Positions 51,136-63,980 of a DNA stretch of 64,000 nucleotides are shown here, piece by piece. Position 1 is the first letter of the stretch, and the number at the start of each line of letters is the position of its first letter. Origin of the DNA: Litoditis marina. Its lineage: Eukaryota > Nematoda > Chromadorea > Rhabditida > Rhabditidae. The stretch covers positions 24,030,639 to 24,094,638 of the forward strand of contig OZ038436.1 in assembly GCA_964036275.1 (NCBI GenBank). The letters run 5' to 3'. Both the position numbers and the translations under genes were made by a program. Under the pieces are notes generated by a model. It was given only the letters and a program-made list of their open reading frames with translations, was not told the origin of the DNA and searched no databases.

Positions 51136-51588
51136 ACTATGCTCAACTAGAATGCAATCTACTAGACAGTGGATAGGACCTTACGCAGTCCGTAAGCGGT
51201 AGACCGAACAGGATTAATAAGTCCGAGAATGAGTCATATTCAGTTCAAATAAAAAACATGTTTACAATTGATGATAGCTATGGTATAAAATTTGAACAAT
51301 TGACTACCTATGTGTCTGTTGAATGAATTATGAAACTACAATTATCGTGATGTGAAAACTAGAGTATAAATCATATTTACAAGGGAAATAAACTCATAAA
51401 TCGATGCTTAAACCCGTAACAAATCACCAAAGCATTTCCTTTAAACGAAACCTGGTACAATAGGCATACAATGACTGAGAGTAAATGAAGGAATGGTTGA
51501 AATGAAAAACCAAAAAATTGCAGTTGAACTATAATACCAAAATATGCATGAGCTTTACTGTAAACAATTTCCTCTAGTTACATGAGAA

Positions 51589-54500
51589 TCACATAACAAA
51601 AATTTGAGCTATATCATCATGTTCATATGTTCGTTTGAGGTTGGAATCGATCAGACGAATTCCCGAAATCGACTAAAAAAAATAAAATAGTAATACAATA
51701 TATATCACGATTAAGTGCTTTTGCCATCTCGGTCGAGCTTAGAAGACGAAAACGAAGGCCGGATACGCTCCTACTCCTCTCAACATAATTTCTTGAAACA
51801 AACGCGGGACGACATTATTGAATTATGCATTTAATCACTCGTTTTTCTTAGAAATCGGGATATTGGACTGGCCTAGTTTCAACAAATTCACCTTTGTCGT
51901 GAAAACCCTCACTTTCCGCACCGTTTTGAAGTTTGTTTACTATGATTTATCACCTGATTTGAAATCAGTTTTTGTCGACAACAAAGTCGCCTCACGTATG
52001 TCTCAAAATATAGACAGGAGCTAGAAAATGTATGAGGTGTGCATTTGATAAGACCACGCGACCCCGCCAAACAAAAGCTCTTCAAAATCTTCTCGCTTTG
52101 TACAATTATTGAAAAAAAAGCACACTGACCTGAAACCCCACGTTTGTCGGCAAAATTTGAACGGAAAATGTAACAGATGCACTGGGAGGAACTTGTCCGA
52201 GAGCGAGCCCAGACACCGAGCAAAACACTACCGCATTCGAAGGAGGACAGAGCTTTAATGTGAGGTCCAGAGCCCGTTCGCTGAAAACAGACCAAATCCA
52301 ATTTGAAGATGAAGAGAATTGCAACCGAACGCGAGACAAACATGCTCTATCTAACTGGCGACAACATTTTAAAGCACAAATTATGTATTACTTTTGAATC
52401 ATGAATTTCGTCCACAAAATTTTGTTTGCAAACCAAGTGATGGCTTACCTGCAATTTTGAACTTTACACTGCATCTCGAAAAGACTTCTGACTTTTACTG
52501 TGGCAGGCAGCTTTTCCACAATTAAGCGCAGGTCGCCATAGCCAGGTGCCTGAAAAAGAACCAAAATTTTCGGACGATGGCCGTTTATTTCGAACTTCAT
52601 TCAAGAAACAAACAGGAAAGAGCAACTTTCAGACTCATGACTGAGAGATATGACTCACGATTCGCTGAAGAGCACTGGTCTGAAGGCGTCCTCTATCTCC
52701 CATACTTGTGCGCCAAGACATATCGAGTTTGCCGATAACAGTCATGTCTTTATACCTGAAATACCATTTTTCAATAAGCAAACTAATTTTTCTCGATTCA
52801 GGAGCTATACAATCAAAGGCAGATCAAACTTTCGAAAGAACACTTCAACTTTTTTGAATAGACGAGAAATCACGTATCGAATAGGCATACTACGATACTA
52901 CGGGATCAAGGCAACATTAGGTGAATAGTCATACCGATTGAAAAGAAAACGGGAAACTTTCCGACTATGGTGTACTATGGTAGGCCTTTGTCCACTTTTC
53001 AATGCCAGATGAGAAAGTCAACTAAATTAATGAAAAAATGAACCAGTTCTGTTCGAATGAGCCAGATGTTCACAGTGTACTGAGATATATTGAACTCACG
53101 CCGTCATTTTATTGAGTCCTTTGGTGGAGAGGCAAAACAAGAACTGTCGGGTATCCGTCGGGCGTAGAACAGTGCTGCAAACCGTTGACTCCTCTCTATA
53201 ATATACAATATATTAGCTCACAGCGCCGTGAATGCAACTTGATGCGCATGCGCACCAGCTTGAAAACTAATTTACCAATCTGATCCTAAGATTCCACCGC
53301 CATCAAACACAATTGAAAGTCAACCAGTGCAGGCACCGCCAAATATTTCGATCATCCATACAGTGAACATCAACATCATGGTCAGCAAAGCACACTTATG
53401 TGCGACAATCTTTTTGGTCGACATTTCCCATGTTAACCAGCTTTGAGAGACCAACTGAATTAATCTTGCGAACATTCTATCTCAACTAACTCGGGAGAGA
53501 TTGCAGTCACGTTGTAATGTTCGCTAGGATCCAAATCCACTTTTTCCAAAACCATTACTCCGGACGAGGTATTCTCGATTTGAGCTTCAAGGTAGACGTC
53601 ATTGTTCTAAAAAACAGTTGTCTTCAAAAACGTTCGAGTTTGTAACAACGTGATAATTACTTTTGATAGAGCAATAAGCAACTCACCAGACTATCCTGTA
53701 AAAACATCACTCCAACGAACACGAAGATGAAGCTGTCATGCAACAAAAAATAATTATTCTCAGTGGTCAAAAATAAAAGATCACCACGAAAAACGACCGA
53801 CGTTGAGAATCAGCTCACTTCATGCGCAAAAGCATCCCACTCGAGAACGATATTGGGAAACATTGACTTTTTGAGTTTTGAGCACCCTCGATTGAAATAA
53901 GGCAAAAGTGCGCATCAGTCAACATCAAAATCAGGGGTATTTTATGTATAGGGGGACCACACTACAGTGGGTGGTAATAATTCAATCGTCCCCGATATTT
54001 GAAGAACTTCACACTAGACACCGTAAGTTAGAAACACCATCACAGAATTTAATGAAAGTTACAGACTCAAAGAAAGTAAATCAGTAAGAAAGTAAAGAAC
54101 CCCTTCTGCACAACAAATCTTGAGACATTTGACGAGAAAATCTGCATGCCCTCGCTTCCGAACACAGAACAACATTAACTATAACTAAATATTGCTACCT
54201 TTATTTCTAGCAAAACATACTTGACCAGAACATGTACGAAACTTGCCTCGGCATTGTAAAACTTTGTTTTAACGTCGATCGGCTTTGAGACAGGAAACTT
54301 GAAGAATTTCCGGAAGTACATCTTCTCATCCGCTGATGTTTTATAGTTGACCGAACACACCAATCTGTGAATTAACACAATCAGTCATTTAACTATTCTC
54401 TTCACAGCATTTACGAATGATAATGAATGAGAGAAAGATATTATTGAGAATCAGACTTAATAATAACAACGCACTTAATTGTCATCCATTGTGATATTTC

Positions 54501-56471
54501 TTGATTTTTGATATTAATAATAGTTATTTCTCAAAATACAGTGAGAAATCACGTACTCTGATCTTTACAGGGCGTTTGGACAATGTTGTGGAGTTCTGTG
54601 TTATACATAAAGTACGTAACTTATGTCAATAATTTCCGACTACAACTAGGGCTGCGCCACCTCACGATTCATTTTACACACCAATGTATTTTCAGAGGCG
54701 CGGGAATTATATAATTATCATTGATGAATCACAGTCCACCTATGGAATTAGCTCACATGTGCTGGCCCAGTTCCTTTACTTCGTGACTGATCACTTGTCC
54801 TGCTGCAGAACCAGCATCTAACGAGTGATCTTGCAATGAACAAGGTAGCGATAACCGTTGGCTATTTGTTTGCAGGTCACACTGAAGACAGAACGTGATT
54901 CAAAAGAGCGCAGTGCACCCAGAGCCAGGCGGTAGAAGGTTTCATTTTTTATTCAAGTATATGAGATGGAAGTGCAAGTAAATAACGAAATAGCTACACA
55001 TCCTTGAGTTCACTGAACTGATCAGGGAAAAAATAATTGTGTCATTCTCGTTGCATTCTTCCACAACATAACATTTTGTATTGTCCCCTTTTTAGATGGA
55101 ATGACGTATATCAAGCGTTCAACTTTATCGCTGACAGCTTTCAAAATTTTGTATACATGCGTAAAATTTCCCCAAGAAATAGACAATTATATCAGAATTT
55201 AATAATTAATATATCACCCCGAAAAACGATAGATGTTTCACAAATAAATATAACGAACTCACCTTGATACAAATATCGGAGACGCGCTGATCACCTTCAT
55301 TTACACAACTAACGTAAAAAGAGAATGTCTCCCCGAGATATATATTTCTGTAAGTCAAACGGTCAAGCCCGTCTAAATAGGACGTATCAGACTTTCAACA
55401 AGCTCTCAGTATAGCGTTTTGAAAATTTGGGAAAATTAACTTGCAAAGAGAGTGAACTTAACATGCCGGCTTTTGGTACCCTATTTTCCAGGTTACCTGA
55501 CGTAGGAAACCGGTTGGTGAACCTAGAATGAGAAACCACGGAAAAATGTACCATTACCACCCACCTAATTGAAATCCTGGAAAAAGAGCGCGAAGATGGG
55601 AGACACTGTACATCTTTGACAATGAACAATCACCCCCACAATACCGTACAGAATGGTGGGGTACATACCCGGAACTGATTGACAATCAAAAAATTGCTCC
55701 CGTTACTTACTCTGATTTCGACGACAGTTAAACAATTTTACAAATGATATTGGTCCTTTCCAGACCAAGAAACTGAAAAGCACTTATGTGTAGTATGTGT
55801 ATTCATCGAATCCTATCAAAATCACAGCTGGAAAAAACAAATTTTGAACAACTCGGGAAACACTCTGGGAGGAAAAAATTCATATTCGAAAAACTCACTC
55901 AAACATTTGTGGGGCTACAAGATACTCTCCGACTGATGAATCACTGTCTTGTCCGTTTCGGGCCATTAGTGCAGAATCAATTAGACGTCTGAATCCTGTT
56001 GGATCAACGGGGTCCAGCGCAAGAGAAGTTGCAGAGGAAAACTTCGGTCGAGCTAGCCGCATTACTGAAAGCAAGTCAATTGAAAATTGAAACGAAGAGA
56101 AATTATTCTGAACCTACGTCTCACCAACAACAGTACTGAAATTTGATAATTCAAGCTGGGGTGTAGGGTATGTACAATAGCGCGAGAAGGAGATCAAATT
56201 TCAATACCACGAAGGCAATAAAAATTAGAAAATTCGGGGGGGGGGGGGGTAGAAATCTTCTCCGACAACTCGTAGGCTGAACTCGGGAATGTCTATTCCA
56301 ACTGCAAATAATAGACTTTTATTGTTTTTGCTGAAGCTACCGCGTTGCTTCTTGCGAGTGTGATTAGCTCAAACAGTAGGAAATTGTGGTAAATTAAAAA
56401 TAACCTCACTAAGATAATAAACTACCTTTCAAAACAAGTAGTTGTTGATTGGATGAGGGAACATCGACCAT
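51589..56471 (-). CDS. TRAPPC13, trafficking protein particle complex subunit 13
   Basis: TRAPPC13 is an accessory subunit of the metazoan TRAPP III tethering complex, acting in ER-Golgi traffic and autophagy. Eleven exons: 56471-56426, 56064-55905, 55347-55263, 54881-54757, 54364-54247, 53606-53491, 53195-53100, 52755-52659, 52549-52449, 52280-52139 and 51672-51589 (TGA), about 389 residues against about 417 in human. All phases agree. Family matches include [11 protein letters not shown] at the N-terminus, [54 protein letters not shown] and the C-terminal [13 protein letters not shown]. The donor after exon 54364 appears to be GC (GAG, then GCAAGT). The ATG lies one base after a TTTTTTAG acceptor, and the gene follows BTF3 at operon-like spacing. 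Confidence 0.96.
53859..53995. mobile_element. Short relative of the 47.6-kb C/G-tract element
   Basis: GGGAAACATTGACTTTTTGA at the left and CAATCGTCCCC at the right are approximate inverses, with GGGGGACC and GTGGGTGG inside. It lies in a TRAPPC13 intron. Confidence 0.55.
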
Positions 56472-56590
56472 TCTAAAAAAGGAATGGAAATAAACTAAAA
56501 GTCGAGAAGTGAGAACATATATATATATATAAACTGAGGAACAAAGACCTGTCCAGCGCGGTGCTCTATGAAAAGAAACAAGTTTATTGA
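56472..56590 (-). promoter_or_regulatory. Intercistronic region with poly(A) signal and trans-splice acceptor
   Basis: Reading on the minus strand, AATAAA (56583-56588) lies about 110 bases before the acceptor CCTTTTTTAG, which ends one base before the TRAPPC13 ATG. About 100 bases between an upstream poly(A) signal and a downstream acceptor is the usual spacing of SL2-type operons in C. elegans. A TG repeat and AT-rich stretch lie near 56520. Confidence 0.6.
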
Positions 56591-56915
56591 ATGCCACAAC
56601 GTCACCCAAATATCAACGCCCACAATCCCAACTAGTCTCTTCAACAACCCTAAATGTTTCTTCACATGAAGTTCAACAAACAACAACAATCAAGTTAGGA
56701 CTAACATATTTATTAGTCAACAGAATCTTAAAAAAATCTGATACAAAACAAAATCATCAACGAAAACAACAGAAACATACAAGGGTGTCGAATAACACTA
56801 GAAAAACGGAGATGGACAAAGACATAGAGATGCGCTGGAGACTCCAACAACAGCAAGTGTGGATAGGGCGCACAAACGTATCTAAGCTGGTGGAGATGAG
56901 ATGAATAAGAGCAGT

Positions 56916-59055
56916 TTATGCCTTCTCTTCGGCCTTTGCTTCGTTTTTCGAGGCTTCGTCGAAGTCACCGACAAGGTCTATAAATATGTTGATGAAGAAA
57001 AAGCAACAAGGGCAAATAGTGTACCTTTGATGTACACGACGAAAATGCAGTCACGCCATCAGTCATTTTACTGCTAAAAATGCCACCACTCTCGAAGTCG
57101 TGGAACCCACCGAAATCACCATATTCTTTTTGATTCACGCTAGTGAGCAAAGAAAGCGAGACAGGGACGACTGAATTTTCTCTTTCTAGAGTGCAATCAA
57201 ATCATCGACAAAACCTAATAATCAGAACAAGAATACGAACCAGGAACGTCCTCGTCATCGGGGCTCTTGAACTGACTCGTAACGTTATTAGCCAACTTCT
57301 TGAGGTGCGTGAGAGACTCGGGGCCAAGCTGGTTCAGGATTCCAGGAAGCATGTCAGTGATTTCTGGAATTAAGAAGTAACTTTAGGATATAGGACAGCC
57401 TATCGTTACTACACCTTTCATCTCTATACGGTGGTGAAAACGGCATGAGAAGTGCACCGATCGTTTTGCGCTAGACTCTGAACAAGCTATGACCAATTTG
57501 AAAGGTTAGCAGCCAATATACTCCATTTCATTGATAAACCAGCCCGCCCTGATAAAACATTAGTTTTCCGTAATCGCTTATACTGTTTAAACCCCGACTT
57601 AACATTTACAACACAAGCTGCTTTTTTTTACTCAATTGGGCAACATTTCGCAACCCAAGGACCATTTTGTTTTTTTCTCGAAATTCTTAAATTGATTTCA
57701 CTTTGTAACATACGACTTGACTCACGCAATAGGGCTTAGGCAAACCACCGTTCCTACGGTTTTGTGTCACTGGATAGTAAAATGTTACATAGTCAAAAAA
57801 AACTGCAGTTCGTGTTGTGGCCGTTGAGCGGTAGCTGTTTAATTATAGGGAAGACATTGACTGTACTAACGCTTGTTCTCTGCTCCGCCGGTGATTGAGA
57901 AAGTGTTAGCTGGCACAGACGCTTGGACCTTGGGGTTGTTGAAATGAATAACGGTTCCATCATCTTTGATCATGTTCACCTGAATAATGCAATCGGTGAA
58001 AAATTAGAGCACATCAAACTTCAAATTGGTGATTTTCACTAGAGAGGATGAAGCTGGCTGATAGATAAGGATGTGTTGGAATTTGAGATATTGCTATGAT
58101 TTTCGTAATTGTGAGACATTTTCTAATACGATATCTCTCAATGATGAGTTGGGAACATTTTGGATCCAGCTTAATTTTCAACCAGTTGTCGTATGTGTCT
58201 GGGGCATATCATATATACAATTTGAAATTTCAATCTGTGATGAAGTGGAAGGGGAAATAGCAAAGGGGACGGGGGTGTGACAAATAGATCTGGTAAAACG
58301 AGATATATATCGGTTCTGCAACTCACATTGCTAACTGAAACCGTTTATATGGTACTAATAGTGGAGGTGTAATAAAGTGAAGTGAAATGAATTTTGTAGA
58401 AAACACGGTGAGACCGCTCGACGAAAACGGTCCAATGGAGAAAACGGAAAGAAAGACGGAATCGCTAAGCAAACCAAACAAAAACGGTTATTAGTGATGG
58501 GACAGATTTCCCCACGAACATTATGCAAATTACGCCGTTTCTTCAACTGCAAATTTTTTTTAATCACTGGGAAACGGTCTCACTGTGTAATCCACAACAG
58601 CTAGAAGAAAGACAGTATGGTGATATTTTCAGTGGTCAATCGCAATATCTTTTCTAAGAAATAATGGTTAGAAGTCCTGTCGAACTGATGACAATGCGCA
58701 GAACGATTCCAGCTTTGTGCACAGTACTACAATAAATCAAATTACCTCTTCGATTCCAGGAATATTGGTGACGGACAGCTTCTTCAAATTGCTCTGCAGC
58801 TTCTTATCATCAGCAGCAGCGGTCTTGTGAATTACCTTTCTCTTTCTTCGGGGAACTCCCTACAATCGACAATATAGATCTTCATAATCGACAACATAGA
58901 TCTTCATAATCGATAATATATATCTTCTCATCAGGAAATTTTTTGTTCTTCAGAAACTTATGCGCATAGTCAGACCTACCTTTCCACCGATCTTGACGAG
59001 TTCGGCATTGGCCTGAAGTTTCTTGATCTTCTCCGCAATCGCCTTGCTGTCCATT
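56916..59055 (-). CDS. icd-1: BTF3 / nascent polypeptide-associated complex beta, with frame break after codon 5
   Basis: NAC beta pairs with NAC alpha at the ribosome exit tunnel and binds emerging chains. Five exons: 59055-58980, 58859-58746, 57979-57871, 57363-57241 and 56977-56916 (TAA), about 161 residues expected. Family matches are [70 protein letters not shown] and the acidic tail. MDSKA is followed by one extra G (GCGGATTGCG), which shifts [14 protein letters not shown] out of frame with the ATG, and no other in-frame ATG is present in exon 1. This is probably a sequence error, but it could be a real mutation. Expected acceptor TTATAG lies ten bases before the ATG. Confidence 0.93.
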
Positions 59056-59626
59056 TTCCCAAACTATAATACACAAATTTATAAAGGCTATATATAAATA
59101 CATACATACTTTATTCTGTCAAAAGTATGCTACAAATATAACATTGAGTTTTTGAACATGAACGTACGCGAAAGAGACAGCAGAAATTTAAAAAAACAAA
59201 TAAAAATCAAGAACTGAGGAACTCTCCAGAAAGGAAAACCCGCCTTTTCTGAAAACACATGCTGTGCTCAAAGGGCTGCCTCGCAATCAAAACCATTGTC
59301 ATAGGCAGCGGGTGCCGCGCAGAGATAGCCGCCAAGAAATGTGACGTCATCGAGAAACCAACATAACCAGCAGCTGATTCATCATAAAAGCTATAGCTTG
59401 ATCTAGGAATTTTTCGAACGATTTTTTCACTCTTGTTCTCCAATAATTAGCCCAAATCAGCAATTGCAACAATATATCCATGGGCGGTGTTTCTTTCATC
59501 TGATGTAATATTCGAATAATCTAGGAGGACCATCATGCATACGCTTGTCGCTAAACGCGCTTCCTATTATTTGATCGGTCTTGATCGATACTTACACATC
59601 TTTACCTTGCAATACACCCCCATTCA
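59056..59626. other. Upstream region of BTF3
   Basis: No TATA box was clearly placed. The short minus-strand frame at 59207-59443 has no recognised family. The start of the large inverted-repeat element bounds the region. Confidence 0.4.
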
Positions 59627-61515
59627 GGGATGAAAATTACGAGGCTAAAAATAGGCTAAATCTAGGGAATTATGGGGAAAATAAAATAGCTATTTTTTAA
59701 CCTTTTTAGGCTAGCTGTTTCCTAGAATAGGCTAGCTGTTACCTAGAATAGGCTAGCTGTTACCTAGAATAGGCTAGCTGTTTCCTAGAAAAGGCTAGCT
59801 GTTACCTAGAATAGGCTAGCTTTTACCTAAAATAGGCTAGCCGTTACCTATTTTAGCCTGGTGAATACCTATTTTAGCCTAGTAAATACCTATTTTAGCC
59901 TAGTCGATATTTTAGCCTCGTAGCAAGCTTACTTCCGCTGCGAATAACCGGGTGGAATTTCTGCTGTGCAACCTCCAAATTGGCTATGAACTCGAACTAA
60001 CACACAAAATAACGAGTACTATATTCGTTTTCATGAAAACAATTTTATTTTACTTCACCGCTTTCATGCCTGTAAAACAGGAACATCCACTCAGAGAACA
60101 AAATACTGATTACATATATTTATTTGTATAGCAAAAGACACTGTTATAAGTAACACAATAATATTCTTCCGTCGATCTTTCATGGAGGAATGGCTGTGGT
60201 GGCCACGATCGGTAGTTGGGCGACGAATATGGGCTGTAGACTGATGCGTGTACTCCAGAATCTAGAAATAAATAAATGAGTCTACACCTCAAATTGTCAA
60301 CAACTATACCAGATATTCATATACCTAAAAAAAGTATTTATTCATATTTTGTTACTAAGAAGTTTGGAACTCTGCCTAGAAAACGCGTAGATTCACGTTC
60401 TACCAACTAAATTACTTAATAAACACACCGGCTAGGTCTGGTAAGGATGAAAGATCATTTCGTGGTAGGCGCATCTATCTTTGAACCATCTGGTAGAACT
60501 GACTTTTCATAGGAGCCCTGGAACAAACAAATGTAGATACCGGGAGAGACAACATATACTACTCAAATTTGACTGAACTGTCGGATAAAATGGTTAAATG
60601 CGCTCACTCACACATATATAAGAAGTAGTTAACTGTACGTGTAAACTTTCTGATGGAAATAGGTCAAAAATAGGAAATAAGCAAAAAGGCGTTTAATAAT
60701 TGTGTTGCCAAGTTAGTCCATGAAAACAAAGGGAAGCTTAAATTCAACAATCTAAAGCCAAAACTGCTTTCAAAACTCACGTAAACTAGATACTAAGACC
60801 AAAACGTACATTAATTCAGGTCCTGTACAAATTCTGGATTAGATGAAATAATTATAATAATAACATTAAATGGCTAAGACTGCTCTTCAAACTACTCACC
60901 TCGTAATCATCATTGAGCTGTCCGCGTTCGTCCCTGCAGCGAAACGAAGCTCCAGAATGACATGTTTAGATTACCTGTAAAAACTATTCATTTTTCTAAT
61001 AACAGAAGTACTGAAATGAAATATATTGAACTGCTCATCTCATAATTCAACTTGGTCGAGGCGGAAGATGTTTTTCTAATTCGAAAATAGCAAAAACAAC
61101 TGAAAAACTGGCATTTAATGACCAAATAACTATAATGTTGACTATGTAGTGCGTGTTTCAATGAAGAATGCTGATTATCAAATTTAAAACAAAGAAAAAC
61201 AAAAATAACGCGTGGACGTGAGAGAAAACAAAAAATTTAGGTAAAAATGAAAATGATAAAAAAATTTAAATTGTGAGCCGCGAAATTACGGTAGCAAAAA
61301 CGGCGCGCCAGGACCATTAAATAATTTTAGCTAAAATTGGCTATTTTTAGCCTAGCAAAATCAGCTTGTTCAACGACTTGGCTAATCTAGGCAATTATAG
61401 GTATTTCCAGGTGTTTCCGCGTTTTCTAGGCTAAAATTAGCTAAAATAGGCTAGTATCCTATTGAATACCTATTTTTCCCTAGATTTAGCCTATTTTAGC
61501 CTCGCAAGTTTCACC
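59627..61515. mobile_element. TIR element with GGCTAG/TAGCC repeats
   Basis: The left end, GAGGCTAAAAATAGGCTAAA, is inverted at the right (GAGGCTAAAATAGGCTAAAT). About seven copies of a 22-bp unit, AGGCTAGCTGTTACCTAGAAT, lie at 59709-59840, and related TAGCC motifs fill 61320-61500. The element separates the divergent BTF3 and CHMP4 genes. No transposase is visible. Its 1.9-kb size and internal unique sequence suggest a non-autonomous element, perhaps with captured DNA. Confidence 0.75.
60455..60933 (-). CDS. Candidate last exons inside the TIR element
   Basis: Two open stretches with good splice sites join in phase: 60933-60900 (DERGQLNDDYE, donor GTGAGT) and 60517-60455 (GSYEKSVLPDGS, then KIDAPTTK and a stop). 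A further open stretch lies at about 60255-60110. No upstream exons and no family were recognised. It may be a captured gene fragment. Confidence 0.25.
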
Positions 61516-61776
61516 AGAGTTGGTTTGTGCTAATAATGCTTGGCAGGACACAACTGAAACATCGATCGGGTCAACTCCGATCGGGTCAACTCTCTATCCT
61601 GAATGTTAAATGCACGAATTGTTTTAGGATGAATCATCCATTTTTCGCAGTAAATCTTCAAGATTACACACCAAATTTCAATCTTGAAACCAATTGATGT
61701 GTAAGTTGACCTCGATGTTTATATGCAAGGTTTGTACTTTTTAATTATCCAATAGTGACTTCCGAGTTCAGGTCAG

Positions 61777-63980
61777 ATGAGCCTGTTCGGTAAGATTTTC
61801 GGTGGGAAGAAACAAGAAGCTCCCGTCACCACTCAAGATGCAATTCAGAAGCTACGTGAGCAGGAAGAAATGCTAATAAAAAAACAAGATTTTTTGGAGA
61901 AGAAAGTGCAAGACGTACGTTTATAGTTACTTAGTCTGCTTTCACAGGGTTCAGTAGTGGCTGATGGTCGAAATTAGATTGACTGTTTGTTTTTGGAGAA
62001 CCCATTCGTTATATACCTCTGCAAGTCTGGTCGACTCCTACAATTCATCCGCTATTTGAGCGTAATTTTTGAAGTTTTTTTTTCTGATTTGTCTTCCAAT
62101 GATTCGTACGTACTTTTATTTTGATTTTTAGTTCGACAGTACCACATTTAAACATGCAGTTCATTAGGGCAACAAATAAACGCTCAGACACGCACGCTAT
62201 CGTCCCGCCAGCTTTTGTAGCTGTTTCACGGAGCACCCGACCGAAGGTCTATATGCGGTAATTAGTTTTTCTGAGCGCGCATTCACACACCAGAAAAGTT
62301 TTCCGAATAATCGGAAAAATCGAGAAAAGACCTTTGATGCAAAATCATGATATGGGCGTATGGAAAACGGGTATCTTTTTGTAGAATTCTCATATTCACT
62401 GTTTTATGGAGGAATTACATTTCATTTTGCAGGAGATCACGAATGCCAAACATCACGGTACAAAGAACAAGAGGATGGCTCTTCAGGCGTTGACACGGAA
62501 GAAGCAGCATGAGAAGCAGCTCAATCATATTGATGGAGTGCTTCAAACAATCGAGTTTCAGGTAAGACAACCCCTGACTCCTATACTGTTTGCAGTTTTG
62601 CGCTGGCGAGATTAATTTTTCACAACACCACAATGTTTCTAAATCTGGACGTGGTACAAGTACTAATTGTTAAAATAGGGATTCATCGAAAAATTTGTGA
62701 TCCGCGACGGAATTCTGAATTTAAAACACCTTCTAAAATTGCAAAATTCAGCTTATTCTTGGAAGCTTTCTGCCTATACGGTTTGCGACACCCCCTAGGT
62801 TTCTCAAAAAAAGTTGCATGGCGTGCAACCTTTGGTTAAACCTGTGTATGCCTCCTATTTATTTTTGAATCATTTATATAAAAATTACTTGAAACCGTAA
62901 ATGACGCTTCCGGGGCCGGATGGAGGAGATTCGTAGAATATCCTGAAATTTTTTCTATTTGTTTTTGAAGTGTGATAATATTCTAGATTTTAATATTGAC
63001 CAATTATGTTTTACTTCTTTAAGGTGACGTTGTTCAAGTATGATCCACGTTCGCTTTTCAGAGGGAGGCTCTGGAAAATGCTTCGATGAACGCAGAGGTT
63101 CTACAAGTTATGGGTGGTGCAAGCAAAGCTCTCAAGACGGCGCATAACAATATGGATGTCGATAAGGTTAGCGGACAAGATGAATATTTTTGTCGTGTTC
63201 CATATGCAGTTAGAAGTTTTTGTCCTATTCTCTCCCTCTCGACGGTGACATTGATTATAAGGTAATCTGAATTTGAATGTTCAACTTTCAGCAACAGAAA
63301 AGTGCAGTTTCATCGATGCTGGGTTAATTCATCGCTTTATTGTGTTAAAAAAAGAAAGGAAAAGTTATGATAAATTAAAATATAATGAGTTAAATATAAG
63401 TAGTATTTAAATTTACACTCATGTTTAGTTAGTTAAGCTGTATATTCAAAATAAGAAATGTTATATTTAGTTAACAATACAAAAACTTTCTAAGATAAAC
63501 CATTTATGTATCATAATCGATTAAGATGAATTTACACCGTTTCGGCCTCTACGCTCTATACGGTGTGTGAGGTCAGGGGCCGAGGCCTCATCAGTAGATA
63601 AGTCCCCTGACCAATTCTAATATATTTAGTTAAATTATAATAATAAGTTAAATGTATGTAAAGTTATAATATCGTTAGTTAAATTATACAGAACTAATGA
63701 ACAAAAACCTATATACCTGTTCCGTGGCCATATCTGACGTAGTAAATAGATTATAATAAACCCTGTAGTAGTGAGAGGGCAATATCTGATGTAAATGTGA
63801 ATATCCTGAAGATTGATTGCATTTGAAGAAACACAGTTTTAGGTGCAAGACTTGATGGAGGATATCGCAGAACAACAGGAGGTAGCAAACGAAATAGCGG
63901 AGGCCATTTCCAATCCAATCGGGTTTGATAGAGGAGTTGATGAAGATGAGTTAATGGCTGAGCTAGAGTCGTTAGAACAG
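61777..63980 (+). CDS. vps-32.1: CHMP4 / VPS32 ESCRT-III subunit; 3' end beyond right edge
   Basis: CHMP4 (Snf7) forms the main ESCRT-III filament that severs membrane necks in multivesicular body formation, cytokinesis and repair. Exons: 61777-61914, 62433-62561, 63062-63166 and 63843-63980, all phase 0. The N-terminus MSLFGKIFGGKKQEAP, the basic helix with KRMALQALTRKKQHEKQL, LENASMNAEVLQVM, ASKALKTAHNNMDVDKVQDL and the acidic helix DEDELMAELESLEQ are family hallmarks in order. Translated part is 170 residues; the C-terminal tail with the Alix-binding helix must lie outside the window. Upstream AG acceptors (TTCAG, then GTCAG) directly precede the ATG. Assignment to vps-32.1 rather than another paralogue rests on remembered synteny. 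Confidence 0.95.
63292..63327 (+). CDS. Possible alternative terminal exon of CHMP4
   Basis: An acceptor (CAACTTTCAG) is followed by a 36-base frame, QQKSAVSSMLG and a stop, in phase with exon 3. Use of it would truncate the protein before its acidic helix. The following sequence is AT-rich. Expression evidence would be needed; it may be chance. Confidence 0.25.
   Translation, partial: QQKSAVSSMLG

Noticed and set aside
57000..57150. Minus-strand frame with [13 protein letters not shown] inside the last BTF3 intron
   Set aside because: The BTF3 exons on either side join in phase and match the family without it; no strong splice sites bound it.
59640..61510. TTAGGC-like motifs suggesting an interstitial nematode telomere
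   Set aside because: The units are about 22 bp and contain GGCTAGCTGTTACC rather than a TTAGGC hexamer ladder.
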